Of a stretch of 64,000 nt of DNA, positions 43,732 through 51,988 are shown piece by piece. The stretch comes from PCC-9228 sp964477525 (lineage in GTDB: Bacteria > Cyanobacteriota > Cyanobacteriia > Cyanobacteriales > PCC-9228), in the NCBI GenBank assembly GCA_964477525.1, contig CAYZHY010000003.1:1-64000 (forward strand). The letters are read 5' to 3'. Each line of letters opens with the position of its first letter. Within the stretch, counting starts at the first letter, position 1. The notes below the pieces were generated by a model, which worked only from the letters and a program-made list of their open reading frames with translations, was not told the DNA's origin and made no database searches. A program made the position numbers and the translations under genes.

Positions 43732-43839
43732 ATGGCTGAAGAAATTTTCAATGCTGCCCTGCTCTCTTTTATCTTGACCCCCGTTGGTTTGATCGTCGGC
43801 TTTCTGTTGCTGAAAGTTGAAGGCAACGAGGAAGTGTAA
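43732..43839 (+). CDS. petM: Cytochrome b6f complex subunit PetM (subunit VII)
   Basis: A 35-residue single-span thylakoid membrane protein. A short acidic N-terminus precedes one hydrophobic helix (about 6-27) that ends in G-F-L-L-L-K-V-E-G, the conserved tail of PetM. It is a small peripheral helix of the cytochrome b6f complex that carries electrons between the photosystems. AAAGGAG lies 10 bases before the ATG, and a TGATAATAC box at 43681 could be the -10. It is convergent with the SmtB-type gene 19 bp downstream. Confidence 0.9.
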   Translation: MAEEIFNAALLSFILTPVGLIVGFLLLKVEGNEEV

Positions 43840-43858
43840 GGGTTGCGGCCAGCAATAT

Positions 43859-44260
43859 CTACGAGTCCTCAGGTTCATCCAGGTGCTCGGCCACTGCGTT
43901 ATACAGGTTGAGCACGTGGTTGTCCTTGAGGTGGTAAAATACTTTTCTGCCATCTTTGCGATATCCCACCACCCGCAGCGATCGCAAGGCTCGCAACTGG
44001 TGGGAAACGGCAGATTCGCTCATTTGTACGGCTTTCGCTAAATCGCAAACGCACATTTGTTGGGCGGCAAGAGCTGATAAAATTCGCAGGCGATTGGCAT
44101 CCCCCAAAATGGCAAAAAATTCTGCCATGCGCTGGGATTTCTCGATATTTAGGGTATTGGCTGCTACCCGACGCATTTGTTCCGGGTCGGTAGCATGAAC
44201 CTCGCTACAAAACTCGGGTAGCGTTTCTAGGTGTTGGACGCGATTTTGTGGGTTAGACAT
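43859..44260 (-). CDS. SmtB/ZiaR-type ArsR-family metal-sensing repressor
   Basis: A 133-residue winged-helix repressor. The DNA-binding helix is S-E-S-A-V-S-H-Q-L-R. Both known zinc sites are present: the alpha-5 set D113, H115, H126, E129, and the alpha-3N set with C70-x-C72 plus N-terminal C18 and H22. That combination fits ZiaR of Synechocystis. ZiaR or SmtB normally represses a divergent zinc exporter or metallothionein gene, but here the divergent neighbour is ycf39. The ATG at 44260 is preferred to the TTG at 44269. Confidence 0.88.
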   Translation of the reverse strand: MSNPQNRVQHLETLPEFCSEVHATDPEQMRRVAANTLNIEKSQRMAEFFAILGDANRLRILSALAAQQMCVCDLAKAVQMSESAVSHQLRALRSLRVVGYRKDGRKVFYHLKDNHVLNLYNAVAEHLDEPEDS

Positions 44261-44416
44261 GTTAAACAACTCAGAAGGACGATGGAGGTGGTCTTTAGGT
44301 GCTTGTATGTACTATTATATTTCTATATGACAATAAAGTTTTTCGGTTTACCAGCCATCCTGAGTATTTTTCACCAAAATGTAAACTTTTGTGTACGAAA
44401 TGAAAAAACTTCTGAT

Positions 44417-44431
44417 ACTCTATAAAAGAGT
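44417..44431 (+). promoter_or_regulatory. ycf39 promoter with a palindrome over the -10 box
   Basis: ACTCT-ATAAA-AGAGT: the -10-like TATAAA lies within a 5-bp inverted repeat, 28 bp before the ycf39 start. It could be a repressor site. It is shared with the leader of the divergent SmtB-type gene. Confidence 0.4.
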
Positions 44432-44458
44432 GTTTTAAAATATAGCCATTAAATCTGC

Positions 44459-45433
44459 ATGAGTATAATATTAGTTGTTGGAGCTACCGGCACCCTGGGA
44501 AGGCAAGTTGCCCGTCGGGCTCTAGATGAAGGATATGCAGTACGCTGCCTCGTGAGAAATTATAAAAGAGCCTCCTTTTTAAAAGAGTGGGGAGCCGAGC
44601 TAGTTCTGGGGGATTTGTGCGACCCGCAAACTCTGCCACCGGCTTTGGAGGGAGTGGATGCGGTCATCGATGCTGCCACCTCTCGTCCTACTGATTCCTT
44701 GACGATTAAAGAAGTGGATTGGGATGGAAAAGTAGCGCTCATCCAAGCAGCAAAACAAGCGGGTGTCGAACGTTATATTTTCTTTTCCATTCTGAACGCA
44801 GCCAAATATCCCCAAGTTCCGTTAATGGAAATTAAGCGTTGCACGGAACGTTTTCTAGAGGAATCGGGATTGGATTATACCATTTTGCGTCCTTGTGGTT
44901 TTCTGCAAGGTCTGATCGGTCAATATGCTATCCCCATTCTCGATCGCCAAGTGGTGTGGGTAACCAGCGAATCCGCACCTACCGCGTTTATGGATAGCCA
45001 AGATGTGGCTAAATTTGCCACCCGTGCTTTGCAAGTACCAGAAACCAAAAATCGTAGCTTTCCTGTAGTGGGGTCTCGTGCCTGGCAAGCTGGCGAAATT
45101 ATTAATTTATGCGAACAGCTATCCGGCCAGCAAGCCAAAGTTTCCCGAGTGCCGGTGAATTTTTTACGGTTAATGCGCCGCATCATGCGCTTTTTTCAGT
45201 GGGGATGGAATGCTGCCGATCGCTTGGCGTTTGTGGAAGTGCTAGCCAGCAACGAACCGTTTAGTGCCGACATGCAAGAAACCTATGAAGTCTTTGGGCT
45301 GGACCCCACAGAAATGACGACCTTGGAATCTTACCTGCAAGAATATTTCAACCGGATTATGAAGAAACTCCGGGAATTAAACTACGATTTGGACAAAGCC
45401 AAGTCCAGAGACAAAAAACGGGTACCGTTTTAA
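44459..45433 (+). CDS. ycf39: Ycf39 (HCF244-like) photosystem II assembly factor
   Basis: A 324-residue NAD(P)-binding protein of the atypical short-chain dehydrogenase group. The glycine motif G-A-T-G-T-L-G near residue 8, R-C-L-V-R-N, and a conserved L-R-P-C-G-F-L-Q-G mark it. Ycf39 binds high-light-inducible proteins and helps deliver chlorophyll to newly made D1. The C-terminal part (about 230-300) is the family-specific extension. Normal length. Divergent from the metal sensor. Confidence 0.92.
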   Translation: MSIILVVGATGTLGRQVARRALDEGYAVRCLVRNYKRASFLKEWGAELVLGDLCDPQTLPPALEGVDAVIDAATSRPTDSLTIKEVDWDGKVALIQAAKQAGVERYIFFSILNAAKYPQVPLMEIKRCTERFLEESGLDYTILRPCGFLQGLIGQYAIPILDRQVVWVTSESAPTAFMDSQDVAKFATRALQVPETKNRSFPVVGSRAWQAGEIINLCEQLSGQQAKVSRVPVNFLRLMRRIMRFFQWGWNAADRLAFVEVLASNEPFSADMQETYEVFGLDPTEMTTLESYLQEYFNRIMKKLRELNYDLDKAKSRDKKRVPF

Positions 45434-45749
45434 ATTTCGACAGCCAATCCGCCAAAAGTCACTTCCAGCAATTATCTCCAGGCATGGTAAAATAAACAAC
45501 AAAGCATACGTAGGTACGATTTTTGGCATGGTTGAGCAGCTCTCCCAGCAGGGAAGGAGTTGGCAAAACCAGCGAAGATTTTACCTATGGCTAGATAGTT
45601 TCTACACAGCGATCGCCCAACTTCTAAAAGCAGCGGCTTGGAAAATAGTCTGCGCCATGTTGCATCCTGTGGCCATCTCCAACGCGATCGCTGTCGGTCT
45701 AGCGAAGGATGTGTAGTGCAGACAGTCAACCTACTTTGGATAGTCAAGC
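45434..45749. other. Intergenic region between ycf39 and nadK
   Basis: 316 bp. A 62-codon frame at 45528-45716 has no family signature and is not accepted. No terminator is evident after ycf39. Confidence 0.5.
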
Positions 45750-46667
45750 GTGCCCAAAGCAGGCATTATATACAACGACGCGAAACCGGTAGCTTCCCGT
45801 AGTGCCGAGGAACTCAAACAAAAACTCGCCGACAACGGTTGGGAAGTCTACTTAGCCACGGGTTCAGGTGGTTTGCTGGGATACTCCAGCCCTGAAAAAC
45901 CCATGTGCCATACCCCCATTGATTCTTTAGCACCCCGTGGCTTCGACAGCAACATGAAATTTGTCGTGGTTCTGGGGGGAGACGGTACCGTTTTATCTGC
46001 TTTCCGGCAAATCGCTTGTTGCGATATTCCCCTTTTAAGCGTAAATACGGGGCACATGGGCTTTTTAACGGAAGGCTACCTACAGCAACTTCCAGAGCTA
46101 ATCGAACAGTTGCTGGCAGGGGATTATAAAATTGAGTCGCGCACCATGCTGACCGTCCAGGTGTTTCGCGACGAAACCTTGGTTTGGGAAGCTTTGTGTC
46201 TCAACGAAATGGTAATTCACCGGGAACCCCTGACCAGCATGTGCCATTTTGAAATTGAAGTGGGGCACCATGCACCTGTGGACATTGCTGCTGATGGGGT
46301 CATTTTATCTACACCGACGGGATCTACAGCCTATTCCTTGAGTGCTGGCGGTCCCGTGATTACCCCAGAAGTTCCCGTTCTACAATTGGTCCCCATTTGC
46401 CCGCACTCCCTAGCTTCGCGAGCTTTGGTTTTCTCCGATCGCGAACCAGTTACCATATCTTCAGCCAATACCCATCCTCTTATGATGGTGGTGGATGGCA
46501 ATGCTGGCTGCTATGTTTTGCCGGAAGACCGCATGCGAGTAACGCGTTCGGAATACATGGCCCATTTTATTCGCGTACAGCCACCGGAATTTTTCCGGGT
46601 CTTGCGGGAAAAACTGGGATGGGGATTGCCCCACATCGCCAAACCGACTTCCGTGGAACTCCCTTAA
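45750..46667 (+). CDS. nadK: NAD kinase
   Basis: A 305-residue enzyme phosphorylating NAD to NADP. Motifs: G-G-D-G-T-V-L near residue 75, N-T-G-H-M-G-F-L-T, N-E-M-V-I-H-R and T-P-T-G-S-T-A-Y-S. The start is a GTG at 45750 (sequence begins P-K-A-G-I-I-Y-N-D). Cyanobacteria usually have two NAD kinases; this is one. First of a three-gene rightward operon. Confidence 0.95.
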   Translation: MPKAGIIYNDAKPVASRSAEELKQKLADNGWEVYLATGSGGLLGYSSPEKPMCHTPIDSLAPRGFDSNMKFVVVLGGDGTVLSAFRQIACCDIPLLSVNTGHMGFLTEGYLQQLPELIEQLLAGDYKIESRTMLTVQVFRDETLVWEALCLNEMVIHREPLTSMCHFEIEVGHHAPVDIAADGVILSTPTGSTAYSLSAGGPVITPEVPVLQLVPICPHSLASRALVFSDREPVTISSANTHPLMMVVDGNAGCYVLPEDRMRVTRSEYMAHFIRVQPPEFFRVLREKLGWGLPHIAKPTSVELP

Positions 46668-46694
46668 AGACAAAAAAACATCTAGCTGATTGCT

Positions 46695-47405
46695 ATGCAA
46701 AACGATTCTCCTTCGGAGATGCTTCGCGATCGCAGTACTTGCGTTCTATTGGTTGTCGCTGATGAAGCGCTATCCCAACGCGCTTGCTTGGATTTGCAAG
46801 AAGTGGGATACAATCCCGTTTTAGCCGGCGATATCCACAGTGGCTGCGAACGAGTTCGCCAAAATGCTGTGGAATTGGTCGTGGTTGACCAAGCTTTAGG
46901 CAACGAATCCGGTCTTGACTTTTGTCGCCAATTACGCTTTCTGGGCTATTCCGGTCCCGCCCTTTTGTTTATGGCTCACGATACAGTGTCGGAACGAGTT
47001 GCTTGTTTGGAAGCTGGTGCTGATGATTACTGCCTCAAACCCTACCGTACGGAAACTTTTGTCAACCTGGTGCGTCTTTACCTTAAACCCAACAACCAAG
47101 GGGGCGAACATTTACGCTTTGGCGATTTGACCCTCGATCTATCCAACCGAAAAGCCATTCGCAACGGGCAAGAGATTGACCTCACTGCCAAGGAATACGA
47201 ACTTCTGAAATATTTAATGGAACATCCGGGAGAAGTCCTAACACGCGAGCAGATTTTGGAACAAGTGTGGGGTCATCATTTTACCGGCGAATCCAACGTG
47301 ATTGAAGTGTACGTGCGTTACTTGCGGTTGAAGTTGGAAAGTGAAGGGCAAAAGCGTTTAATTCAAACCGTACGCGGTGTGGGGTACGCATTGCGAGAAA
47401 ATTAG
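46695..47405 (+). CDS. nblR: OmpR-family response regulator, NblR-like
   Basis: A 236-residue regulator. The receiver domain (about 15-125) has its phosphoacceptor Asp in V-V-V-D-Q and the Lys in C-L-K-P-Y, but the acidic pair at the start is only V-A-D-E, with one Asp missing. The C-terminal winged helix (about 138-235) has L-T-A-K-E-Y-E-L-L and G-V-G-Y. NblR of Synechococcus controls phycobilisome breakdown in starvation and is described as an atypical receiver, which fits. The name rests on my recollection of NblR sequence style. No sensor kinase is adjacent. 27 bp after nadK. Confidence 0.65.
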   Translation: MQNDSPSEMLRDRSTCVLLVVADEALSQRACLDLQEVGYNPVLAGDIHSGCERVRQNAVELVVVDQALGNESGLDFCRQLRFLGYSGPALLFMAHDTVSERVACLEAGADDYCLKPYRTETFVNLVRLYLKPNNQGGEHLRFGDLTLDLSNRKAIRNGQEIDLTAKEYELLKYLMEHPGEVLTREQILEQVWGHHFTGESNVIEVYVRYLRLKLESEGQKRLIQTVRGVGYALREN

Positions 47406-47414
47406 AAAGGAAAC

Positions 47415-48023
47415 ATGATGGTTCGATGGGGTGTTTTTTCAACAGTGGCAGTTATCGCGGCTACGACAATGGCAGGGGTTGTCCTTCGCGGCCAGGGCAG
47501 CAACCCAACTGGCAACCCAGCGTCATTGATATCGCCAGCGCCAACGACGCAGGTAGCTTCTGCAAAAAGGCAAGGACAAAAACTCCCGGTCACGGCACAA
47601 GTAACGGTGGCAGATACCACGATCGATTTGGAGGTGGCGCGAACCGACAAACAACGGCGTATTGGGTTGATGTACAGGCGCTCTTTAGAGAAAAATCGAG
47701 GGATGTTGTTTTTGTTTGACCCTCCTAGGGCGGTGCGTTTTTGGATGAAAAATACGCTGATTCCTTTGGATATGATTTTTCTGCGCGACGGTCAAGTCCA
47801 GAAAGTGGTAACGGCAGCTCCTCCCTGCGAACAGTCTCGCTGTCCTACTTATGGTATGGAAAAGACGGCTGTAGACCAGGTCATTGAATTGCGGGCCGGA
47901 CGTGCTGAGGAGTTGGGAATTCAGGAAGGCGATCGCTTAACGGTAGAATTCTTAGAAGATCGTTCGCCTTCTGCTCAGGAAACAAATTTTCTACCATCCG
48001 AGTTGGGTAGCGATCGGAAATAA
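47415..48023 (+). CDS. DUF192 family exported protein
   Basis: A 202-residue protein with an N-terminal hydrophobic segment (about 7-25) acting as signal or anchor, a Pro/Thr-rich linker, then a DUF192 domain: E-V-A-R-T-D-x-x-R-x-x-G-L-M-Y-R, G-M-L-F-L-F, F-W-M-K-N-T, I-P-L-D-M-I-F-L. Function is unknown in bacteria generally. AAAGGAAAC precedes the ATG. Third gene of the nadK operon, nine bases after the regulator. Confidence 0.88.
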   Translation: MMVRWGVFSTVAVIAATTMAGVVLRGQGSNPTGNPASLISPAPTTQVASAKRQGQKLPVTAQVTVADTTIDLEVARTDKQRRIGLMYRRSLEKNRGMLFLFDPPRAVRFWMKNTLIPLDMIFLRDGQVQKVVTAAPPCEQSRCPTYGMEKTAVDQVIELRAGRAEELGIQEGDRLTVEFLEDRSPSAQETNFLPSELGSDRK

Positions 48024-48913
48024 ACACATATGTTAACAAAATTTATACAAATTTTTATTTTATACAAACAAATATACCTATACAGAAACAGCTGGATCTG
48101 CTAGGGTATATATTTGAACAGAACAAGTACAGTTGTATAAACTTCGCAAACAACTGGGATATAGCGGGCTTTCCCATCGGAGAGGTTTAAAGTAACTAAG
48201 TCTTTTTTTGGGTGTGAGGAAAAACAAAAGCTAACCGTACCAGACCTTTCTCCTTCACGCTGAGGCTTTGCTAAAAGCGAGCTGAGCATCAGTATTTTTT
48301 GGTTGCTAGAGACTATTTATTCGTAGCTGGCGGAAAAAGGAGCTTTTTTTTTAGAAAAATGCTTTCCGATCGCCTGGAAAAGAACCTGTATGAAGGGATT
48401 CACCACTTTTGCGGTTGTCAAAATGGGTTGCCCGTTATATGCGGAAACGATATGGCATGCGTTGACATACCACAAGAAGCAGTGCCATAGGGCCGCTATA
48501 GAAGACACCATATTCCGTATTTGTTTGACGTTATTGGAAAAAACCACACTGACCGAAGATAGATTGGCTGAAGTGTGAGGGCCAAACATCCGATATTGTA
48601 GGAATGGTTTTTTTTCTATCGAACGAACCATCTTCTAGCTAGCTAGGCGGGTAGGGAAATCCATACAGCTGGCAACAAGTACTGATTTTCCCAATCTCCG
48701 AAATCGGATGGCTGGCTTGGCCATAAGAAAACCCGTGCCAAGCCGATTCTTGCGATCTATACATGCCATCTATTTGGGGGTCGCTTGGTGGTTGGCAACC
48801 ATCCTTTGCACAAGATAGGAACAACTTTTGTTGGCAATGCCTCTGAGAAGAAGAATTGCCCCCCAAAACCAGAACGTTTTCATTCATTAATTTAGGAGGA
48901 CCTTGTTTTAGCC
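48024..48913. other. 890-bp intergenic region, the longest in the window
   Basis: AT-rich, with T-runs and a stretch (48227-48300) of partly self-complementary DNA that is not a clean hairpin. Open frames at 48299-48490, 48390-48578, 48317-48631 and 48639-48893 have no recognised domain. It could hide a small RNA, but nothing is demonstrable. Confidence 0.5.
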
Positions 48914-49105
48914 ATGACACCAAACCGATACGACCCGCTTATTGAATTTTTGCAAGAAAATTTAGAACTTTCCGACTCCGACGTAGCCATTGCTTTGCGT
49001 CATGCGGAACCCGACCCCGGCCCATTGCCCATGATTTTATGGAAGTACGGATTGGTGACCATCGAACAGTTAAATCAAATTTATGACTGGCTGGAAGGCA
49101 AGTAA
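48914..49105 (+). CDS. DUF2949 small protein
   Basis: A 63-residue soluble protein. It matches the cyanobacterial DUF2949 pattern: L-I-x-F-L-Q-E near the start, A-L-R-H-A-E-x-D-P-G-P-L-P-M-I-L-W, then Y-G-L-V-T-I-E-Q-L. Function unknown. AGGAGGA lies 14 bases before the ATG, slightly far. A GGAAGG/CCTTCC hairpin follows the stop. Confidence 0.78.
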   Translation: MTPNRYDPLIEFLQENLELSDSDVAIALRHAEPDPGPLPMILWKYGLVTIEQLNQIYDWLEGK

Positions 49106-49169
49106 TTGAGAAGGGAAGGAACCGTTGTCCCTTCCTTCTTCAGAAATTGAGAAGAGTGCTAATAAAAAA

Positions 49170-50318
49170 CTATTGCAATACCTTGGCAGCTGCTGCTATA
49201 CCAGCACCAGGTTGGAAACGATCGTGACCTAGTTTCAACAGGACGGATTCTAGAGCCGATAGGGTGGTGAGAATATCGCGATCGCTGATAAAACCTAAAT
49301 GACCGATTCGGAAAATTTTTCCTTTTAGCTGGTTTTGTCCGCCAGCTAAAGCAATATCAAAATGTTTTTTGACCAACGAACGAACTTGCTCGGCATCAGC
49401 AGTAGCCGGTGCCACCGCCGTTGTTGCCGGGCTGGTAGAGTCTTGGGGAGCAAACAAAGGCAATCCCATGGCTTCTACTCCAGCACAAGTTGCCTTGCTC
49501 AGGCGTTGGTGGCGGGCAATAATATTTTCCAACCCTTCTGCTTTCATCATTTCTAAAGTCACTTGCAAGGCGTAAATTAAGTTCACTGGCGGGGTAAACG
49601 GATTGCTATTTTTAGCAGCACTCTTGCTGTATGGACCCAAATCCAGGTAAAAGCGGGGACACTGGGCTTGTTTGTAAGCTTCCCAAGCCTTGTCGCTAAC
49701 GCTGACAAAGCCCAAACCAGGAGGAATCATGTATCCTTTCTGGGAACCAGAGGCCACCACATCTAAACCCCATTCATCAACAGGAAGGTTCGTACACCCC
49801 AAACTGGTGACCGCATCCACCATAATGAGGGCTTGTCCGTGTTGTTTGACATAGCGGTTGATGGTTTCCAGGTCGTTGAGAACGCCTGTGGACGTTTCGC
49901 TATGGGTAACGATGACTGCTTTAATTTCTTTGTTGGTGTCGTTGCTTAGCCGTTTCTGAAAAGCTTCTGGGTCGAGAGGTTTGCCCCAGTCAGCCGTAAT
50001 TTTTTCTACATTTAAGTTATAAGCTTGGCATACTTCTGCCCAGCGTTCGCTAAATTTCCCGTTGCAGCCTACCAAAACGCGATCGCCGGGACTTAAGAAA
50101 TTGATAATTCCAGCTTCCATGGCCCCCGTACCGCTGGCTGTCAGGACCAGGACATCATTTTGGGTTTGATGCAGCCACTTGAGACCGGCTGTCACCTCGC
50201 CCATAATTTCAGAAAATTCCCCGCTACGATGGCCGATGGGGTGTCTTCCCATAGCCAACAGTGCTTTTTCCGGCACTGGTGTGGGACCGGGAATCATCAA
50301 CATGTGTTTATCTTCCAT
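49170..50318 (-). CDS. Class V aminotransferase (alanine/serine-glyoxylate type)
   Basis: A 382-residue PLP enzyme. Early P-G-P-T-P-V-P and H-R-S-G-E-F, the PLP Asp in V-D-A-V-T-S-L-G, and the PLP Lys in S-G-S-Q-K-G-Y are clear. The C-terminal R-I-G-H-L-G is typical. Most likely alanine-glyoxylate aminotransferase in photorespiratory glyoxylate removal; it is often mislabelled as a soluble hydrogenase subunit. AGGAAAG precedes the ATG at 50318. The start of the longer frame lacks such a site. Confidence 0.88.
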   Translation of the reverse strand: MEDKHMLMIPGPTPVPEKALLAMGRHPIGHRSGEFSEIMGEVTAGLKWLHQTQNDVLVLTASGTGAMEAGIINFLSPGDRVLVGCNGKFSERWAEVCQAYNLNVEKITADWGKPLDPEAFQKRLSNDTNKEIKAVIVTHSETSTGVLNDLETINRYVKQHGQALIMVDAVTSLGCTNLPVDEWGLDVVASGSQKGYMIPPGLGFVSVSDKAWEAYKQAQCPRFYLDLGPYSKSAAKNSNPFTPPVNLIYALQVTLEMMKAEGLENIIARHQRLSKATCAGVEAMGLPLFAPQDSTSPATTAVAPATADAEQVRSLVKKHFDIALAGGQNQLKGKIFRIGHLGFISDRDILTTLSALESVLLKLGHDRFQPGAGIAAAAKVLQ

Positions 50319-50418
50319 TATTCTTTCCTGATATCTACACATCTTGGCTCGGAAATATCCTACCTACGATCGCGGTCTGTATCCCAAGCTTGCTTCGACA
50401 GGTTCAGCAACTTATTGT

Positions 50419-50670
50419 CTATTCCGACCTATCTCCATGAAGAGACCAGCGATATTCAAAGTCAATCTTGTCTCGTTGGCAGGATTCCTCAAGTCGTTTT
50501 TGTTGAGATAGAGCCTTGCGAACGGTTGCTATGAGTTCCAGTACCTGTTCTCGATAGGGAGAATCGTATCCCAAAGCCCTGGCTGTCTGCTGTTCCAAAA
50601 GTTGCAGCAGCAATTCGTAATGAATATGAGAAGGCAAGGGAACTGAGTGGGCAAATGTTTTGTTACTCAT
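50419..50670 (-). CDS. DUF5340 small protein
   Basis: An 83-residue soluble, helical protein with V-P-L-P-S-H-I-H-Y-E-L-L-L-Q-L-L-E near residue 10 and a late Y-R-W-S-L; both recall the cyanobacterial DUF5340 family. Function is unknown. Its ATG overlaps the preceding gene's stop by four bases. Confidence 0.72.
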   Translation of the reverse strand: MSNKTFAHSVPLPSHIHYELLLQLLEQQTARALGYDSPYREQVLELIATVRKALSQQKRLEESCQRDKIDFEYRWSLHGDRSE

Positions 50671-50906
50671 GCGCGATCCGTTCTGTCGTTGTTGGGTTTG
50701 GCAGCGGTGGTCCCAAGGAAGGCTCGACTCAATTTGCCGCCATACAAGCGGATTAGCTCAGCCGAGCCTAACTCCCGTGCTAAAGGTGCCATCTTATCAA
50801 ATGGCAAGCGAGCTACATACACCTGTTGGGAACGACTATCCCTGGCGTTGGAGCTATAATAGGATTTCCCTTCTCCATTGACCAACCATGCCTTCCCCAA
50901 CAGCAA
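50667..50906 (-). CDS. Unknown 79-residue protein, non-ATG start
   Basis: The frame runs from a TTG at 50906 (no ATG or GTG precedes an in-frame TAA) to a TGA that overlaps the DUF5340 start. The body, with Y-S-S-N-A-R-D, V-Y-V-A-R-L-P and E-L-G-S-A-E-L-I-R-L-Y-G-G-K-L, has the look of a conserved small protein. The coupling to DUF5340 supports expression. Not recognised. Confidence 0.5.
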   Translation of the reverse strand: MLLGKAWLVNGEGKSYYSSNARDSRSQQVYVARLPFDKMAPLARELGSAELIRLYGGKLSRAFLGTTAAKPNNDRTDRA

Positions 50907-50964
50907 CCATTGACTACTTTACACTGAATTTTGTTTTTTTGGTTAGCTTCTCAACGCTCAAGCT

Positions 50965-51855
50965 TTAGCTAGGAATATTGATTAATTTTTCTAAAGCTGC
51001 TTGTGGATTTGGTTGTTTCACTAGATATTCGCCAATTAATACGGCATCTGCTCCCGCTTTGGCTACCTGTTGCAGATCTTCGCTGGTATACAATCCCGAT
51101 TCGCTAATAATGGCAATTTGGCGTTTTTGGATGGATGGCTGGTGTGCGGCCAGCAATTGACTGGTGGTTTCCAAACTGACGGAAAAATCCTCTAGATTGC
51201 GATTGTTAATCCCAATCAGTTCCACACCTTCTAAAGACAAAACCCGTTCCAGTTCTTCGAGGGTATGAACTTCCACCAGAGCTGTCATGCCCAATAGCTT
51301 GACAATTTTGAGAAAATATTGTAAATCCTTATCGGATAAAATGGCAGCAATGAGCAATACAGCATCAGCACCGTGCAGGCGCGCCCAGTAAATTTGATAG
51401 GGATAGATAATAAAATCTTTGCATAGCAAAGGCAAATCTATGGCGGCACGGATAGCCCGGAGATTTTCAAATCCCCCTTGAAAAAATTTGCTATCCGTCA
51501 GTACGGAAACACAACTGGCCCCTCCTTGTTGGTAAGCCTCCGCGATCGCGATGGGGTCAAAATCTTCTCGAATCACCCCTTTGCTGGGGGAAGCTTTTTT
51601 TACCTCAGCCACCACGGCTGGCGAGATTTTCCCAGCTCGCAACGATTGGATAAAATCGCGTACTGGCGGGGCAGTGCGAACATCGCTTTTTAACTGCAAA
51701 AAAGGAATGCGCTCTCGTAGGGCATCTACTTCCTTTTCTTTATGCCAAACAATCGCTTCTAGAATGTTCTGTGGTTGTTCGCTGTCGCGACCAACGTAAA
51801 ATTGTAGGTGTTTGACATCAACTGTAGGGCGTGTAGGACGGCGGCGAATTTTCAT
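50965..51855 (-). CDS. trpC: Indole-3-glycerol phosphate synthase
   Basis: A 296-residue TIM-barrel enzyme of tryptophan synthesis. Signatures: A-E-V-K-K-A-S-P-S-K-G near residue 87, L-L-C-K-D-F-I, V-E-V-H-T-L-E-E, G-I-N-N-R-N-L, and S-E-S-G. The N-terminal extension (about 40 residues, basic) is normal for cyanobacteria. Start taken at the ATG 51855, because the longer frame begins with TTG. Other trp genes are not in the window. Confidence 0.95.
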   Translation of the reverse strand: MKIRRRPTRPTVDVKHLQFYVGRDSEQPQNILEAIVWHKEKEVDALRERIPFLQLKSDVRTAPPVRDFIQSLRAGKISPAVVAEVKKASPSKGVIREDFDPIAIAEAYQQGGASCVSVLTDSKFFQGGFENLRAIRAAIDLPLLCKDFIIYPYQIYWARLHGADAVLLIAAILSDKDLQYFLKIVKLLGMTALVEVHTLEELERVLSLEGVELIGINNRNLEDFSVSLETTSQLLAAHQPSIQKRQIAIISESGLYTSEDLQQVAKAGADAVLIGEYLVKQPNPQAALEKLINIPS

Positions 51856-51988
51856 AAGGAATTTCAATCGTCTCTAAAATTTTTAGCCATCAAAAAAGTA
51901 GTCGTTGATGGGGTGTAGCGAGAACGAGCATGATAAGGACATCATGACTTCCCCTCTTTTCCCCATCTCTACCCAGAACCGCGATCGC

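Noticed and set aside
45528..45716. 62-codon frame between ycf39 and nadK
   Set aside because: No ribosome site, no motif, and a leftward frame of similar quality lies over it.
48212..48219. CCTCACAC on the minus strand, resembling the core of the cyanobacterial small RNA Yfr1
   Set aside because: The flanking stem-loops and terminal T-run that define Yfr1 are absent.
48639..48893. Leftward frame beginning M-N-E-N-V-L-V-L-G-G
   Set aside because: It overlaps the ribosome site and leader of the DUF2949 gene; Cys, Gln and Ser content is odd and no family is recognised.
50748..50761. GCGGATTAGCTCAG, similar to the 5' end of a tRNA
   Set aside because: No matching acceptor, anticodon stem or T loop follows within 90 bases, and it lies in an open frame.
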